Shown here in pieces: positions 37,101-45,907 of a stretch of 51,622 nt of DNA. This DNA comes from Verrucomicrobiales bacterium (GTDB lineage: Bacteria; Verrucomicrobiota; Verrucomicrobiia; Limisphaerales; UBA11320), in NCBI GenBank assembly GCA_016793885.1, contig JAEUHE010000047.1, positions 1 to 51,622 of the forward strand, read 5' to 3'. The position numbers and the translations under genes are program-made. Within the stretch, counting starts at the first letter, position 1, and every line of letters starts with the position of its first letter. The notes under the pieces were generated by a model. It searched no databases. It was not told the DNA's origin and worked only from the letters and a program-made list of their open reading frames with translations.

Positions 37101-39661
37101 TGATCCAGCTGCTTCGCCAACGCCTCCAGCGGGCGGTCCGCCTGCAACACCCCTTTGCCAAGCCAGCGCAGCGGATGCTTGGCGAAACAAAGCTCCTCGC
37201 CCAGATCGCTCAGGGCGGACTGCAACCGGCTGATGACGTCGCCGTGCAACTGCCAGAGCGGATACTCGGGCAGCAACTCTTCAACTTCCGGCGGCAGTTC
37301 GGTGGCCCGCCCCCGCAACTCGACCAACCGAAGCAGCAACGAGCGAACCGCGATGCCGGTGTGGGTGCCCGCCCGTCGCATGACGTCTGAGAAACGCCGG
37401 AGGGTGACAAGATCCTGTTCCATCGCCTTCAGCGTCTTGGCACGCAACGATTCCGCTTCCGGATCCAAATCGACCTGACTCAGGAATTTCTCGTAGGTCT
37501 GCTTGAGATTGTGGATGAAGGCCTTCTTATCGGTCTGCGAATCGTGGATCAGACAGCAAAGCTCGTCCAGGCCCTGCTGCCGCAACCGATGGAACACCAC
37601 ATCAATCGCCGCGCGCTTCTCGCACACGAACAGCACACGTTTGCCGCGTGCGACATAGTCGGCGATGAGATTGGTGATGGTCTGCGACTTCCCCGTTCCG
37701 GGCGGACCCTGGATGATATAGCTCGCGCCCGTGCGCGCCCGCGCAATCGCCGACGCCTGGGTGGCGTCGCAAGAAATGATGAGATGCTGCTCGGCCAGAT
37801 CGAGGGCCGGGCCATCCGCTTCCTCCGGCGGTCTTGGCTTGAGCGAGAACACCCGGTCGAATGCCTCGCTGGCCATGTCTGTTTCGATGAGCTTCGCGTA
37901 GTCGCGCACCAGCGTCATCTTCCGGTAATTGAAGTTGCCCAGCGTCAGGCTGCACAGATCGTAATCCCAGGAATACGGGTTCTGATTGTCGCCGTCGCGC
38001 AACGCGAACATCTCGCGCTCGGTCTCCAGCACCTTGCCCTCGTCCGCTGGGGCGCTCGGATCAACCATATGGGGCAGCCTTGATTGCGGCGGTGCGCCAG
38101 CAACCTCACGGAGCGGCATCGGCGTGGGACGAACTTTCTCCAGAAAGAGCTGCAAGCCGAGCGGCCTGAGGTTGTCACGGTCGTAACTGTAATCAGCTTT
38201 CCGGGCGACGCGCGCCTTGCGCGCCTGGAGTTTCTGACGTCGCCGATACTGGTCCACGCGCTGGCGGGCTTTTTCGTGGATGAGTTCAATCTGTGGTCGG
38301 TCAATCTTGTTGAGCGCCACGCCCGGCTCGCTGGCCTGAATCTGCGCCTTCAGCGCATCGTAGAATTGATCGAGCGACGACTCCTTCAAATCCACAAACT
38401 CGGGCAGGCTCAAGTTGTAGAGTTCTTTGAGATGGTGGCGCAGCGCCGGATTGACTTCAGCCTCGCTGGTTGTCGGATCGAGAACGTAATTGTCGCGCAC
38501 GCCTTTCTTTTTGGCCACCTCGACGGGCAGCAACAGCAGCGGGGAGTGGATGCGCTCGTGCTTTTCCTCTTTGAGGTTGTTCCAGCGCAGGAAACACAGG
38601 ACGAGCCGAAGCTGCGCAAAGCCATACTCCGCCCGATCTCGGCGGGCCTCGCCAATGATTTTATCGAGCACGCCAGGTATGTAGGGTGCATCCTCGAACC
38701 GCAGATACTTGCCCAGCGACATCGGCGCACCTTCGGTTACCGTCTCGGCCATCTCCCGATGCCACACGAACAGTTGCTCCAACTTGATGGTGCGGTAGTC
38801 CAGCAACACCGGCACGGAGGCGATGGTGAGATTCAGCGTCTGGAGGGTTGGCTTGAAATAGATGAGTCGATTGCGCCGCGAGATTTCAAAGAGCCGGTCG
38901 CGCAGGTGGGACTGGATCAACCGCCGCTTACCGGCGATCGGTGACTCCTTGAACTCCTTCTTGGTGAAAACATTGGTATCAAAGTCCACCGTCTGCTCGC
39001 GGTAATTCTCGAGCCGCGCGATCATCTGTCCCAAGTCCTGCGCACGTTTGTGCCGGTTCAACTCCGTCATGTGGACGATGGTCGAGGCCAGCACTGGGTT
39101 GAGCCGGGGATTCAGGCTGAAGAGATTGGTGCGATGGACGGAGAACAGTTCCAGCTCGCCCGCATCGGTGAAATCCAAACCGCAGGCAAGGCTCGCGAGC
39201 AGCAACCCCAGCGAGAAAATGTCGGTCAGCTCATCGTGATGGCCGACAGCTTGTTCCCAGCCGCGATAATCTGGCAAAAAGACGGGCTTCGTGATTCCCG
39301 CAGCGCTAGCGTCCACGCTGAGGTCGGAAACGGTTAGCGTGGACCGGTCTACGTCGGCGACGCGCCGGGATTCGCCCACCACCTCGACCGCGCTGCTGAC
39401 GGACAACTGCAAGGACTCCACCTTGCTGGTGTTCCTTTCCGGCGGAGTGGCCTTGCCCGACGCGAACAGCAACTGTCCGCCCTCGGTGAGGGTCACTTCC
39501 TGGATGCCGTTGAGTGGTGCGACCAGGCCCGCCTCGTGGGCGGCCAGCACCTGTTTCATCAGCGGGAGAATCGCCGCCAACACATCGTCGGTTTCAAAAC
39601 CGCCTCGCGCGACGCCCGCTTCCAGAAGCTTCAAAAACGGCAGTGGCGTGGGGTCGCTCAT
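34124..39661 (-). CDS. Kinase C-lobe-DUF4011-SF1 helicase-REase-WGR protein
   Basis: An 1845-residue cytoplasmic protein. Residues about 25-220 look like the C-lobe of a protein kinase with lost catalysis: AAHEAGLVAPLNGIQEVTLT occupies the place of the HRDLKPxN loop but lacks its Asp, and DELTDIFSLGLLLASLACGL is the usual helix F region. DUF4011 starts near 250 (SHLRDRLFEISRRNRLIYFK). The SF1 helicase (COG1112-like) has Walker A GPPGTGKS with K658, Walker B IFDEASQIP with D1283 and E1284, and GDEMQLPPTTFF. Residues about 1635-1720 resemble a Vsr/MTES_1575-type nuclease (FRCDLAV with D1651, then GILVDTDGHY). A WGR domain (about 1777-1845, RHFEFVGGSSHKFWEI) ends the protein. Helicase-nuclease proteins with DUF4011 are associated with antiphage defence. 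Its start overlaps the stop of the M48 peptidase gene (ATGA), so the two should work together. Confidence 0.85.
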   Translation of the reverse strand: MSDPTPLPFLKLLEAGVARGGFETDDVLAAILPLMKQVLAAHEAGLVAPLNGIQEVTLTEGGQLLFASGKATPPERNTSKVESLQLSVSSAVEVVGESRRVADVDRSTLTVSDLSVDASAAGITKPVFLPDYRGWEQAVGHHDELTDIFSLGLLLASLACGLDFTDAGELELFSVHRTNLFSLNPRLNPVLASTIVHMTELNRHKRAQDLGQMIARLENYREQTVDFDTNVFTKKEFKESPIAGKRRLIQSHLRDRLFEISRRNRLIYFKPTLQTLNLTIASVPVLLDYRTIKLEQLFVWHREMAETVTEGAPMSLGKYLRFEDAPYIPGVLDKIIGEARRDRAEYGFAQLRLVLCFLRWNNLKEEKHERIHSPLLLLPVEVAKKKGVRDNYVLDPTTSEAEVNPALRHHLKELYNLSLPEFVDLKESSLDQFYDALKAQIQASEPGVALNKIDRPQIELIHEKARQRVDQYRRRQKLQARKARVARKADYSYDRDNLRPLGLQLFLEKVRPTPMPLREVAGAPPQSRLPHMVDPSAPADEGKVLETEREMFALRDGDNQNPYSWDYDLCSLTLGNFNYRKMTLVRDYAKLIETDMASEAFDRVFSLKPRPPEEADGPALDLAEQHLIISCDATQASAIARARTGASYIIQGPPGTGKSQTITNLIADYVARGKRVLFVCEKRAAIDVVFHRLRQQGLDELCCLIHDSQTDKKAFIHNLKQTYEKFLSQVDLDPEAESLRAKTLKAMEQDLVTLRRFSDVMRRAGTHTGIAVRSLLLRLVELRGRATELPPEVEELLPEYPLWQLHGDVISRLQSALSDLGEELCFAKHPLRWLGKGVLQADRPLEALAKQLDQAKDLLDVIENALELSGLPGELWDTFAEIRTILEFAVRVRLLAERKLIGVLTHGPAEDSFSALAADLDAKAKALEKAQAKTAGWREPLSPDDTDSALAQAQAFEKSVFRFLQPSFYRLKKTLQARYDFSQHAVSPAWSKILGDLSARHSAQADWQGAHQQAAAEWRVQDVEAFRAQVAELKKDPQLDHPSIKALLKLLGASEDPATLVANLTGIHDHFTSLAETLAAVLAEYEQFEFRELADVLGKVREQTGTLAELCPILAEVADLPEAVTHALRHAPISLTEFEAAVGHKSVNRVYREDRTVSRFDGRTLVRNMERLEQRYREWLGLNARCLRSGVRQTFLEHVKVSSLPAAQLSQEQKAFKKSYAAGRRDLEHEFGKSMRYKSIRDLAAGDTGQVIQDLKPIWLMSPLSVSDTLPLDPELFDVVIFDEASQIPMEEAIPAVYRSHQTIVVGDEMQLPPTTFFASARTEDETVVVEEEGERIEVDLDSDSFLTQSAQNLPSTLLAWHYRSRYESLISFSNAAFYSGNLYTIPDRQLAIVGRPELIVTAVEQGSTNVDALLARSISFHWMENGVYEERRNPNEAAYIAQMVRSILQRDTKLSIGLVAFSEAQQAELESALSRLAEEDTAFAALLEIETVREENDVFCGLFVKNLENVQGDERDIIIMSVCYGHDANGRMLMNFGPINQRGGEKRLNVIFSRAKHHMAIVSSIRHHAITNDYNDGANSLKNFLQYAEAVSKGDEATARRVLENLNPLSRKALAPLNKGDAVVEQLAAALRQRGHAVDLNIGQSKFRCDLAVRGSVDSMYHLGILVDTDGHYANPNLLDRYLMQPGILKAFGWRFAWVLTKDWYHAPEDVLARLEKLLRGLEAAAEVEPEDEEMVDTGPTSEADSSPAPSAPAPEAAPVAQPPSLPTVPALGNPVRHFEFVGGSSHKFWEIAVADHRITVRFGRIGTTGQSQTKTFADPERAQREADKLIAEKVKKGYAEQRT

Positions 39662-40896
39662 TCGGACGCCTCCGCCTTTGACAGCATCTCAGCGGCCTGG
39701 TCCTTGAGCTTGCGGACGTCGCGCACCTTGAGTTTCAGTTCCTTGGCGGCGAGCTTTTCGAAGTGCGCATCGAATTCCAGCCGCCGGCTCAACTCCAAGG
39801 CTGCCGCGAGTGGCATTTCATCGAGGTCTGGATCCGCAGTCACGAAATCGAGCAGCACGTAGCTGAGATACTCTCGTGTCTTGGTATCGGTCGACTTGAA
39901 CTCATCAAGCGCAGAGTTGTCCTTTGCCTTCGCGGGTTGGAGATCGTCGAAAAACAGTTTCGCATGACCCATCACGGCCGGTGTTTGAAACCACTTCGGC
40001 TGCAGAAACCACTCCAGCACCCGACGGGTGCGTTTCGCCATCCGCATCTGACCCAGCAGATCAAGGCGGTCGAGCGTCTCCGTGCCCTCGATCATCTGGC
40101 ACAAATGCGGATGCGCTTCTTGCCCTTGCGCCTGCCACAGTGACAACGCGCGAGCCCGGATGAATGCTTCCGGATGCGACAAACCCTCCGTGGTGGCGTT
40201 GTCTCGCGAAAAGATCTCGTCTGCCTGCTTCAAGTAAGCGGGAGCGCTGATTTGCGAGAGTCCAGTCTGGACTTTGACCAATCCGGCGATGACCGGATGG
40301 ATGTCACCGGTCACGCACAGCGATCCGCGATCCGCAAAGATTTCGGTGTACAGTTGGAATCGCCGCGCCGTCTCTTCGTGAGTTTCCGCCGCGCGCGGGT
40401 CGCAAGCCACCGCCTGAATCAAGCGATCCGCGATGTGCAGGTCGCCATGTTCCCATTGCCAGAGGCAGTAGTGCGCCAGTTCATGCCCGACCACCGATTT
40501 GATTTCCTCGGCATTCAAGAGACCTAGCAAAGGCCCGGAGAACACGACATGACCCTCACCCGGCATGAAATAGAGTGCCGCGTTGGGCTGGGGGCTGTTC
40601 TGCGCCTGATAAACTGTAACCGGAATGTCGAGTTTCAACCTAGACTTGGCAACTTCAACTCCTTGGTAGAGTTCCGGATGACTTTCGGCATCGAGCCGAT
40701 ACGTGGACTTGAGCAACTCCAAGCGCAGGTTCTCGGTGTAATCGGCCTGCGCCCGTGCCGACGCAAACCAATTCCAGAGCTCGCGCTCCTGCGATTTGAG
40801 GTAGTCCCTCAATTCGACATGATAGGGCAACGGATCCAGAATGTGCTCCGGTTCGTCCACGCGGCCGATTAAATCGAAACCCGCCAACCAGGTCAA
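39658..40896 (-). CDS. M48-like zinc metallopeptidase coupled to the DUF4011 helicase
   Basis: A 412-residue protein with the M48 peptidase signature: H138-E139-L-A-H142 in VVGHELAHYCLWQWEHGD and the third zinc ligand E185 in YTEIFADRGS. It has no signal peptide or clear membrane helix, unlike HtpX, so it is probably a soluble cytoplasmic protease. The preceding strand VTVYQAQNSPQPNAALYFMP and VVFSGPLLGLLN are usual for the family (the edge strand that binds substrate). The C-terminal 200 residues are helical and charged, with no domain I recognise. It lies first in a two-gene unit, overlapping the helicase gene by ATGA. A protease coupled to a nucleic-acid sensor would suit an abortive or activation-by-cleavage defence; that is inference. 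Confidence 0.8.
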   Translation of the reverse strand: MTWLAGFDLIGRVDEPEHILDPLPYHVELRDYLKSQERELWNWFASARAQADYTENLRLELLKSTYRLDAESHPELYQGVEVAKSRLKLDIPVTVYQAQNSPQPNAALYFMPGEGHVVFSGPLLGLLNAEEIKSVVGHELAHYCLWQWEHGDLHIADRLIQAVACDPRAAETHEETARRFQLYTEIFADRGSLCVTGDIHPVIAGLVKVQTGLSQISAPAYLKQADEIFSRDNATTEGLSHPEAFIRARALSLWQAQGQEAHPHLCQMIEGTETLDRLDLLGQMRMAKRTRRVLEWFLQPKWFQTPAVMGHAKLFFDDLQPAKAKDNSALDEFKSTDTKTREYLSYVLLDFVTADPDLDEMPLAAALELSRRLEFDAHFEKLAAKELKLKVRDVRKLKDQAAEMLSKAEASE

Positions 40897-40939
40897 AGCA
40901 TCAGAACCCGCAACGGATCCGGACCGCTGATCGTCGCGA

Positions 40940-42427
40940 TTACTGACTCAACCGGTAGAACCGTTGTTCCGAGGTGGAGGGATTGATCACGGTGTTGAAC
41001 CCATTCACAATAATCGGAGCCGGAGTAACGACACCCCAATTGACGGGGGGATTCAGGTTGGTCGCTGACTGAAGTGCGAAACCGATGGCGCTTTGCGGCC
41101 AGGTTAGAATCGTATTGTCGCCAGAGTGAGCGATGGAAAGTTGCGGTAGTATGGTGATTCTGAAGACCGTGCCATTGCCGGATGTTCCGCCGGCGCGAGC
41201 GGTGCCGAACAGCGTGTCATCGGAAAGCAGGAGACCCGCGTACGGGTTGACTCCGTCACTGTTACTCGAATTTGGACCACTGGTGGCGCTGAAGTGATGC
41301 AAGACGGTGAATCCGGTTCCGTTGGTGAGTAGGGCGAAGACAGTACCGTTTCCGGATTCGCCTCCCAGGAAAGTGGTGCCGAATAGAGTCTTGCCCCACA
41401 GTGTCAGGCCGGAGAATTGGATGGGATGCGCCCCGCCACTGTTGGTGTAGACCCCGCTGGGATTTGTCCTCGTTGCACCGAAGTTGTGAAGCACCGCAAA
41501 GTTGGAGCCATCACTTTCTAGCCGGAAGACGGTGCCATTTCCGTTGGCGCCGCCCCAGTAGGTTGTTCCGTACAGCGTCGTTCCATGAACCAGAAGGCTG
41601 GCAGGCAAAACGCCATCGACGTTTTTATAAGCCGGTTCGAATCCAGGTCCTTCCGAAGGCGGAACATAGTTGGTTGCTACGAAGGTGTGCAGGATCGTGA
41701 ATCCGCTGCCATCGGTATTCAGTCTGAACACAGAGCCTCGGCCAGACTTCAGGCCCGCAGCAGTGCCATACAGTTGATTCCCCGCCAAAACCAACGGCTC
41801 AGGGGTATCGCCTTCGCCTGACGTAAAACTGTGCAGATTCGTGAAGCCGCCGCCGTTGACTCCAACTCGAAACACCACGCCGAGACCTGAAGTCCCCCCG
41901 TTCTCGGCTGTGCCGTAAACGAAGTCGCCACCAACGACGAGACCCGACTCCGGATTCGCTCCTTCCGCATTGGTGGAATTACCGGATGGGTTGGGCACCA
42001 TCGGTCCGAAGTGATGCAGCACCGAAAAACCACTGCCATCGGTGCTCAGTTTGAAGACCGTTCCGAAGCCATGGAGGCCGCCGTCGTAGGCAGTGCCGTA
42101 GAGGGTGTTGCCAACAAGAATCGGGGTACTGTCGGGATAGGCACCGTCGGAATTGGTTTCGTTGATGAGCGGCGCAAACTCATGCAGTGTGGAGAACCCG
42201 GTGCCATCCTTGTTGAGTTTGAAGAAAGTCCCCCTGCGCCCAGAACCACCAGAGTCCGAGGCACCGTAGAGGGTATTACCCGCAGCCACCAATCCAGCCT
42301 GCGGGTTGCGTCCTCCACCAGGAGCATCAAAGCTATGCAGAAGGTTGAATGTATGCGCCTGAAGCGGACTCAACCCCAACAGTGTTGTCCAGATGCCGAC
42401 GATGAGTCGGGAAGCCAAACATTTCAT
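40940..42427 (-). CDS. Exported Gloeo/Verruco repeat protein
   Basis: A 495-residue exported protein made of about nine copies of a 40-45 residue repeat of the TIGR03803 (Gloeo_Verruco) type: LYGTAYDGGLHGFGTVFKLS then TDGSGFSVLHHF. Signal peptide MKCLASRLIVGIWTTLLGL with cleavage near LQAH. The repeats are expected to close into a beta-propeller-like fold. The C-terminus (TILTWPQSAIGFALQSATNL, QRFYRLSQ) is the same small domain as in the LamG protein at 2489-6049. The repeat family was described from Gloeobacter and Verrucomicrobia, which supports the taxonomic guess. Its role is unknown. It lies 43 bases upstream of the peptidase gene in the same direction but is unlikely to be functionally linked to it. 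Confidence 0.85.
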   Translation of the reverse strand: MKCLASRLIVGIWTTLLGLSPLQAHTFNLLHSFDAPGGGRNPQAGLVAAGNTLYGASDSGGSGRRGTFFKLNKDGTGFSTLHEFAPLINETNSDGAYPDSTPILVGNTLYGTAYDGGLHGFGTVFKLSTDGSGFSVLHHFGPMVPNPSGNSTNAEGANPESGLVVGGDFVYGTAENGGTSGLGVVFRVGVNGGGFTNLHSFTSGEGDTPEPLVLAGNQLYGTAAGLKSGRGSVFRLNTDGSGFTILHTFVATNYVPPSEGPGFEPAYKNVDGVLPASLLVHGTTLYGTTYWGGANGNGTVFRLESDGSNFAVLHNFGATRTNPSGVYTNSGGAHPIQFSGLTLWGKTLFGTTFLGGESGNGTVFALLTNGTGFTVLHHFSATSGPNSSNSDGVNPYAGLLLSDDTLFGTARAGGTSGNGTVFRITILPQLSIAHSGDNTILTWPQSAIGFALQSATNLNPPVNWGVVTPAPIIVNGFNTVINPSTSEQRFYRLSQ

Positions 42428-42659
42428 AAGCTTTCTACAATACTAACAGGCCTACCGACGTCGTCACCAAGATACCGTCAAGGACTTTGTCAAAGGGGCT
42501 GGAGTAAGCATTTCAACGGGCTCCGAAGTGCCATCCAGAATGATGGTGAAGGGAGAACCCACGAAACCTCGGACACTCAAGTCAGCCTACCACACCACTT
42601 TACACGCTCGAACGTCTGCGGCTTCCGGTCCGATACATTTCCCCCCCCCAACTAAGCAC

Positions 42660-44912
42660 TTACTTGGTGAAAGGGCGATTTCGTCGACTGTTGATGGGTT
42701 GTCCTGGATGATAAAAGCTTTCGGCGTTGGCTTTGATGTCAGCCAAGGTAAACCAGGCTGGTTTGAACTCGCCCCTTGCGTAAAGCTTCGCTTGGTCTAA
42801 GAAATGCGGTGAGGCAGGATTTCCGCTCTGACCGAAAGCCACGACGGATTTAGCCCGAACGGTCGGTCCAAATTCCACGATGCTCACATAATACGCGCCA
42901 CCAAATCCGTAGCGTCGCTTTTGTCCTTTCTCAGGTCTGGTGTAGAAATTATTGACGATGCCCAAAAAGCCCGGTGCTCCCGCGATAGGGAGGCTTGGTT
43001 TGGCATCGTCGAAAGGCTCAAGTTCCGATTGAATACGTTGAAGGCGGTTCATATCGCCCCAAGCGACGCGCCAGGTGCCCCAATCTCGCTCCAGCTCTTC
43101 CTTGATTCCTTCAAGCACTCGAATGTTCGGCCATCGATCGTCCGCGTTGGCGGGTTTTGTTTCCCACATCTTCTCCACCAAAGGAGCGAAAAGCGTCATT
43201 TGAGTGGACTCTATCGAACTGACCTTGTCCCATTTCCCGAAATCATCGATCATTTCTTTGATCTTTCCGGCTCGAGCGGGGTCCGTTTGATGGAGTATCG
43301 CCCATTCGGCGACGATTTCAGGAACACGAGTTTCGGCTTCAAGCACCTGGGTATCCCACGCCGCCTTTGCCCATTCCTCAAACGAAAACTTCGCGCGGGA
43401 TGTAAGAATTCTCCTGGAAATCGTCGCGCGCCGATTGTCCCGTTCGTCTGCGGTCATGTAGGACGGAAAATTTTCTTTCAGGAGGTTTCCTTCTGAAGTC
43501 GTTGTCATTGGAGTCGAATTGCAATTCTGCATGAATCCAGTCTTCGGATTGAGCATTTGGGGCAGGTCTTGAAAGGCATGAAATCCTTGCCATTCGGTTG
43601 CGGGATCGCTGCCGTCCACCGGTTTCGTCCAGTCGAACTTGATCGAACGCCGAGGCGTAGCCGCGTTACAGACGTAAAAGATATTGCCTGCACGGTCTGC
43701 ATACATGGTATTGAACATGGGGATCGATACGCGGGACATCGCAGCCTTGAAGCCCTCCAGTGTTCGTGCTTTGCCCATCGAATACCATTGATCCAATATT
43801 CCGCCACCCGCGAGCCGAGCCATTCTGAGAGCCACGGGCTTGCCTTCGCGCTCCGCCACGATCGGCCCGTGATGGGTCTTGCGGAATCGGAACGTTCTAG
43901 TTTCCTCCCCCTTTGCGGTCATAATGCGTATCGAGTTCGTCCATTGCGTAGCCCGGCGATGGGAGTCACCGTAACTGTAGGCAAGCGCATCGTTCGGATC
44001 ATCGAAAGATTCGGTGTAAAGGTCGGAGATGTCCGGATAGTTGACCGTATGGCTCCAGCCTATGGCGTCGTTGTGACCCAGGACCGGAAAAGCGACCCCG
44101 AAGGTTGACGCGCCGCTTAAATTCCATCCCTCGTCGCTGTGTAGGTGTCCTTCGTGATACTGATTTGGCCCGAAAAAGTGTGGGTGAGGATTGATGAACA
44201 ACATTGCGTGCGCAGAAACGCTCCGGGTCGGGCCGACGGTCCACATATTCGATCCAATGACCGGCTCCGGATGGTCCTGGCGCTCTTTGGGGTCGATCTT
44301 CTCGGACTTCGAGGAAGCCCTCTTGATCGTCTTGCCATCTGTGGCGAGTTCCGAGACAGCGGTTAGAATCTCCGCCGCTTTCACACCCGTCAGCTCAAAA
44401 GCCCAAAGCTGGTAAACGGTGAACCGATAAAGGGCCAACACATGCCACGGCTCGAATCGCTGGAGCAACCGCGGTTTAACAGTCGCGTTTCGGGAAAGGT
44501 AGTAGTTGAAACCCTCAGCCACAGCCTGGCAGATTTCACGCACACGCGGAGTGGCCTGCTCATACTCCCGCTGCGAGAGTTTTGGAATTTCCAGGGCGTG
44601 GTTTAAAAGATCATCTGCCAACGTTCGGTCTCCGTACACCTCCGAGGAACGTCCAATGGATCGAATATAGTTGTCCTCCACCTGCCAGAAATTGTCTTCA
44701 GCCTGCGCATAGGCGTAACCGAAGACGCAGCTTGCATCGGTGGGTCCGAAAACGTGGGGAACACCATAAGTATCGCGGTAAATGGTAACGGAGCGCGCGA
44801 TTTGAACGGCGTTGGAATCCAAAGTCCGGGGTTTGTCTGCGTGAGCCGCTTTGGCGTTTAGCCCCAAAAAAGCTGCAACTCCCAATATTCTCAGTGCGGT
44901 CCCAAATGCCAT
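42660..44912 (-). CDS. Penicillin acylase-family (Ntn-hydrolase) amidase
   Basis: A 750-residue exported N-terminal-nucleophile hydrolase of the penicillin/aculeacin/AHL acylase family. Signal peptide MAFGTALRILGVAAFLGLNA, then TIYRDTYGVPHVFGPTDASC, the conserved start of the alpha chain. The autocatalytic cleavage site is the Gly-Ser in PVIGSNMWTVGP, making S221 the N-terminal nucleophile of the beta chain. HSDEGWNLSGAS and GHNDAIGWSHTVN are beta-chain motifs; NSTPMTTTSEGN also fits. A Shine-Dalgarno run (GAGGAGAAAGG) lies upstream of the ATG. Family members deacylate beta-lactams, acyl-homoserine lactones or lipopeptides in the periplasm; the substrate here is unknown. It stands alone. Confidence 0.9.
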   Translation of the reverse strand: MAFGTALRILGVAAFLGLNAKAAHADKPRTLDSNAVQIARSVTIYRDTYGVPHVFGPTDASCVFGYAYAQAEDNFWQVEDNYIRSIGRSSEVYGDRTLADDLLNHALEIPKLSQREYEQATPRVREICQAVAEGFNYYLSRNATVKPRLLQRFEPWHVLALYRFTVYQLWAFELTGVKAAEILTAVSELATDGKTIKRASSKSEKIDPKERQDHPEPVIGSNMWTVGPTRSVSAHAMLFINPHPHFFGPNQYHEGHLHSDEGWNLSGASTFGVAFPVLGHNDAIGWSHTVNYPDISDLYTESFDDPNDALAYSYGDSHRRATQWTNSIRIMTAKGEETRTFRFRKTHHGPIVAEREGKPVALRMARLAGGGILDQWYSMGKARTLEGFKAAMSRVSIPMFNTMYADRAGNIFYVCNAATPRRSIKFDWTKPVDGSDPATEWQGFHAFQDLPQMLNPKTGFMQNCNSTPMTTTSEGNLLKENFPSYMTADERDNRRATISRRILTSRAKFSFEEWAKAAWDTQVLEAETRVPEIVAEWAILHQTDPARAGKIKEMIDDFGKWDKVSSIESTQMTLFAPLVEKMWETKPANADDRWPNIRVLEGIKEELERDWGTWRVAWGDMNRLQRIQSELEPFDDAKPSLPIAGAPGFLGIVNNFYTRPEKGQKRRYGFGGAYYVSIVEFGPTVRAKSVVAFGQSGNPASPHFLDQAKLYARGEFKPAWFTLADIKANAESFYHPGQPINSRRNRPFTK

Positions 44913-45104
44913 GCTCGTCCTTTCTCCTCTTCGGGCGTGGGTTACGTGCTGAATTCCGGAATGCTACGGCGTAAAGGTTACAGCACAAGCCATCATTTTG
45001 AGGGTGTCCAACAAAGCCACTCCCGGTGTCGTTTTAGGCCTCCCGGAACTGCTCAGAAAAGTGTTGCTGTTGGGATGCTTTCAGCGTACGTCGGATACGG
45101 ATGA

Positions 45105-45194
45105 ATCGTCGCGCCGACGGACGCCGCTGTGCTTGTCACGGGCGAGAGTGGCAAGGGCAAGGAACTCATCGCCCGCGCAGAGATCGAGCGTTGA
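45105..45194 (+). pseudogene. Fragment of a sigma-54 activator AAA+ domain
   Basis: Thirty codons read IVAPTDAAVLVTGESGKGKE then LIARAEIER and a stop. This is the Walker A region of NtrC-type sigma-54 activators, usually VLITGESGTGKELVARAIH. Here the T of GESGTGKE is K, and no further part of the protein exists on either side; an in-frame stop (45102-45104) precedes it. It is a relic, not a gene. Confidence 0.6.
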
Positions 45195-45216
45195 TCAAAG
45201 TTATGACGCAAGGCTC

Positions 45217-45330
45217 CTACCAGTAACTATCCGGGTTGACGGCCTCGGTGTAGAGCCAGCCTCGCGCCTCGTCGGCATAGCCGATGTTGCCATAGCCAAT
45301 AAGCGGAAAATCAGGGCCGCAGGCCGCCAG
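45217..45330 (-). pseudogene. Truncated second copy of homocysteine methyltransferase C-terminus
   Basis: Thirty-seven codons (LAACGPDFPLIGYGNIGYAD then EARGWLYTEAVNPDSYW, then TAG) match residues about 216-253 of the methyltransferase at 46260-47147. At DNA level 45220-45329 and 46386-46495 agree at about 99 of 110 positions. The fragment has neither the zinc-binding Cys residues nor an N-terminus. The codons stay in frame, and some changes are synonymous. Confidence 0.75.
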
Positions 45331-45363
45331 ATGCTCACCTACAAGAGAGGCGGTTCCGAGGAT

Positions 45364-45585
45364 TCATCCTTCCATCGAGAAATACTTCGGATCGCAGTCT
45401 TTGAAGGCCGTCAGACCTTCTTTGACGATCTTTAGAGTGTTCCTGTCCACGATCTGGAAATACCGGGTTGGTTCTGGAAGCAGGTTTTCCAGTGCCTCAG
45501 CCACCGAAGGAAATGAATCCAACAAATCCTTCATACCCCCACAGGAGCGGCCAACGTAATAGGTAAAGACTAAGTAACGGTTCAT
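45364..45585 (-). CDS. Small conserved-looking hypothetical protein
   Basis: A 73-residue protein starting MNRYLVFTYYVGRSCGGMKD. It has alternating beta-strand and helix character (LLDSFPSVAEALENLLPEP, YFQIVDRNTLKIVKEGL), no signal peptide and no membrane segment. The frame continues upstream to 45624, but the ATG at 45585 gives the more likely start, as small proteins with an xYY(V/G)GR..GG..D opening are found elsewhere. It sits inside a region full of gene fragments, so it may be a survivor of decay. No function is known. Confidence 0.5.
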   Translation of the reverse strand: MNRYLVFTYYVGRSCGGMKDLLDSFPSVAEALENLLPEPTRYFQIVDRNTLKIVKEGLTAFKDCDPKYFSMEG

Positions 45586-45907
45586 GATTGCATCTCGGGA
45601 TTGCCACGCCTGCGAAATCAGCACGACGCCAATAGTGTTTTCGTCAGCTCAGGAAAAAAGTTGAAATATTCTGCACCTTGGGTTCGTGAGTCTTTCTGTA
45701 GGGAGGAGAACGGGGATAAGTTTTAAACGTCCTACCTTCCACCATGACGCACAAATCCATAATCATTAAGATGAAATCACGTCCTTCCTTCTCCCTGCTC
45801 GGCGTCGACCCGGTCAGTGGAGGATCGTCCGGAAGTAGCGACGCCGGGTCGGGTGGACATGGCCGTCAGCGGGCTCTTGAACCCCCGGTCTCTCCATGAA
45901 CTCTTTC

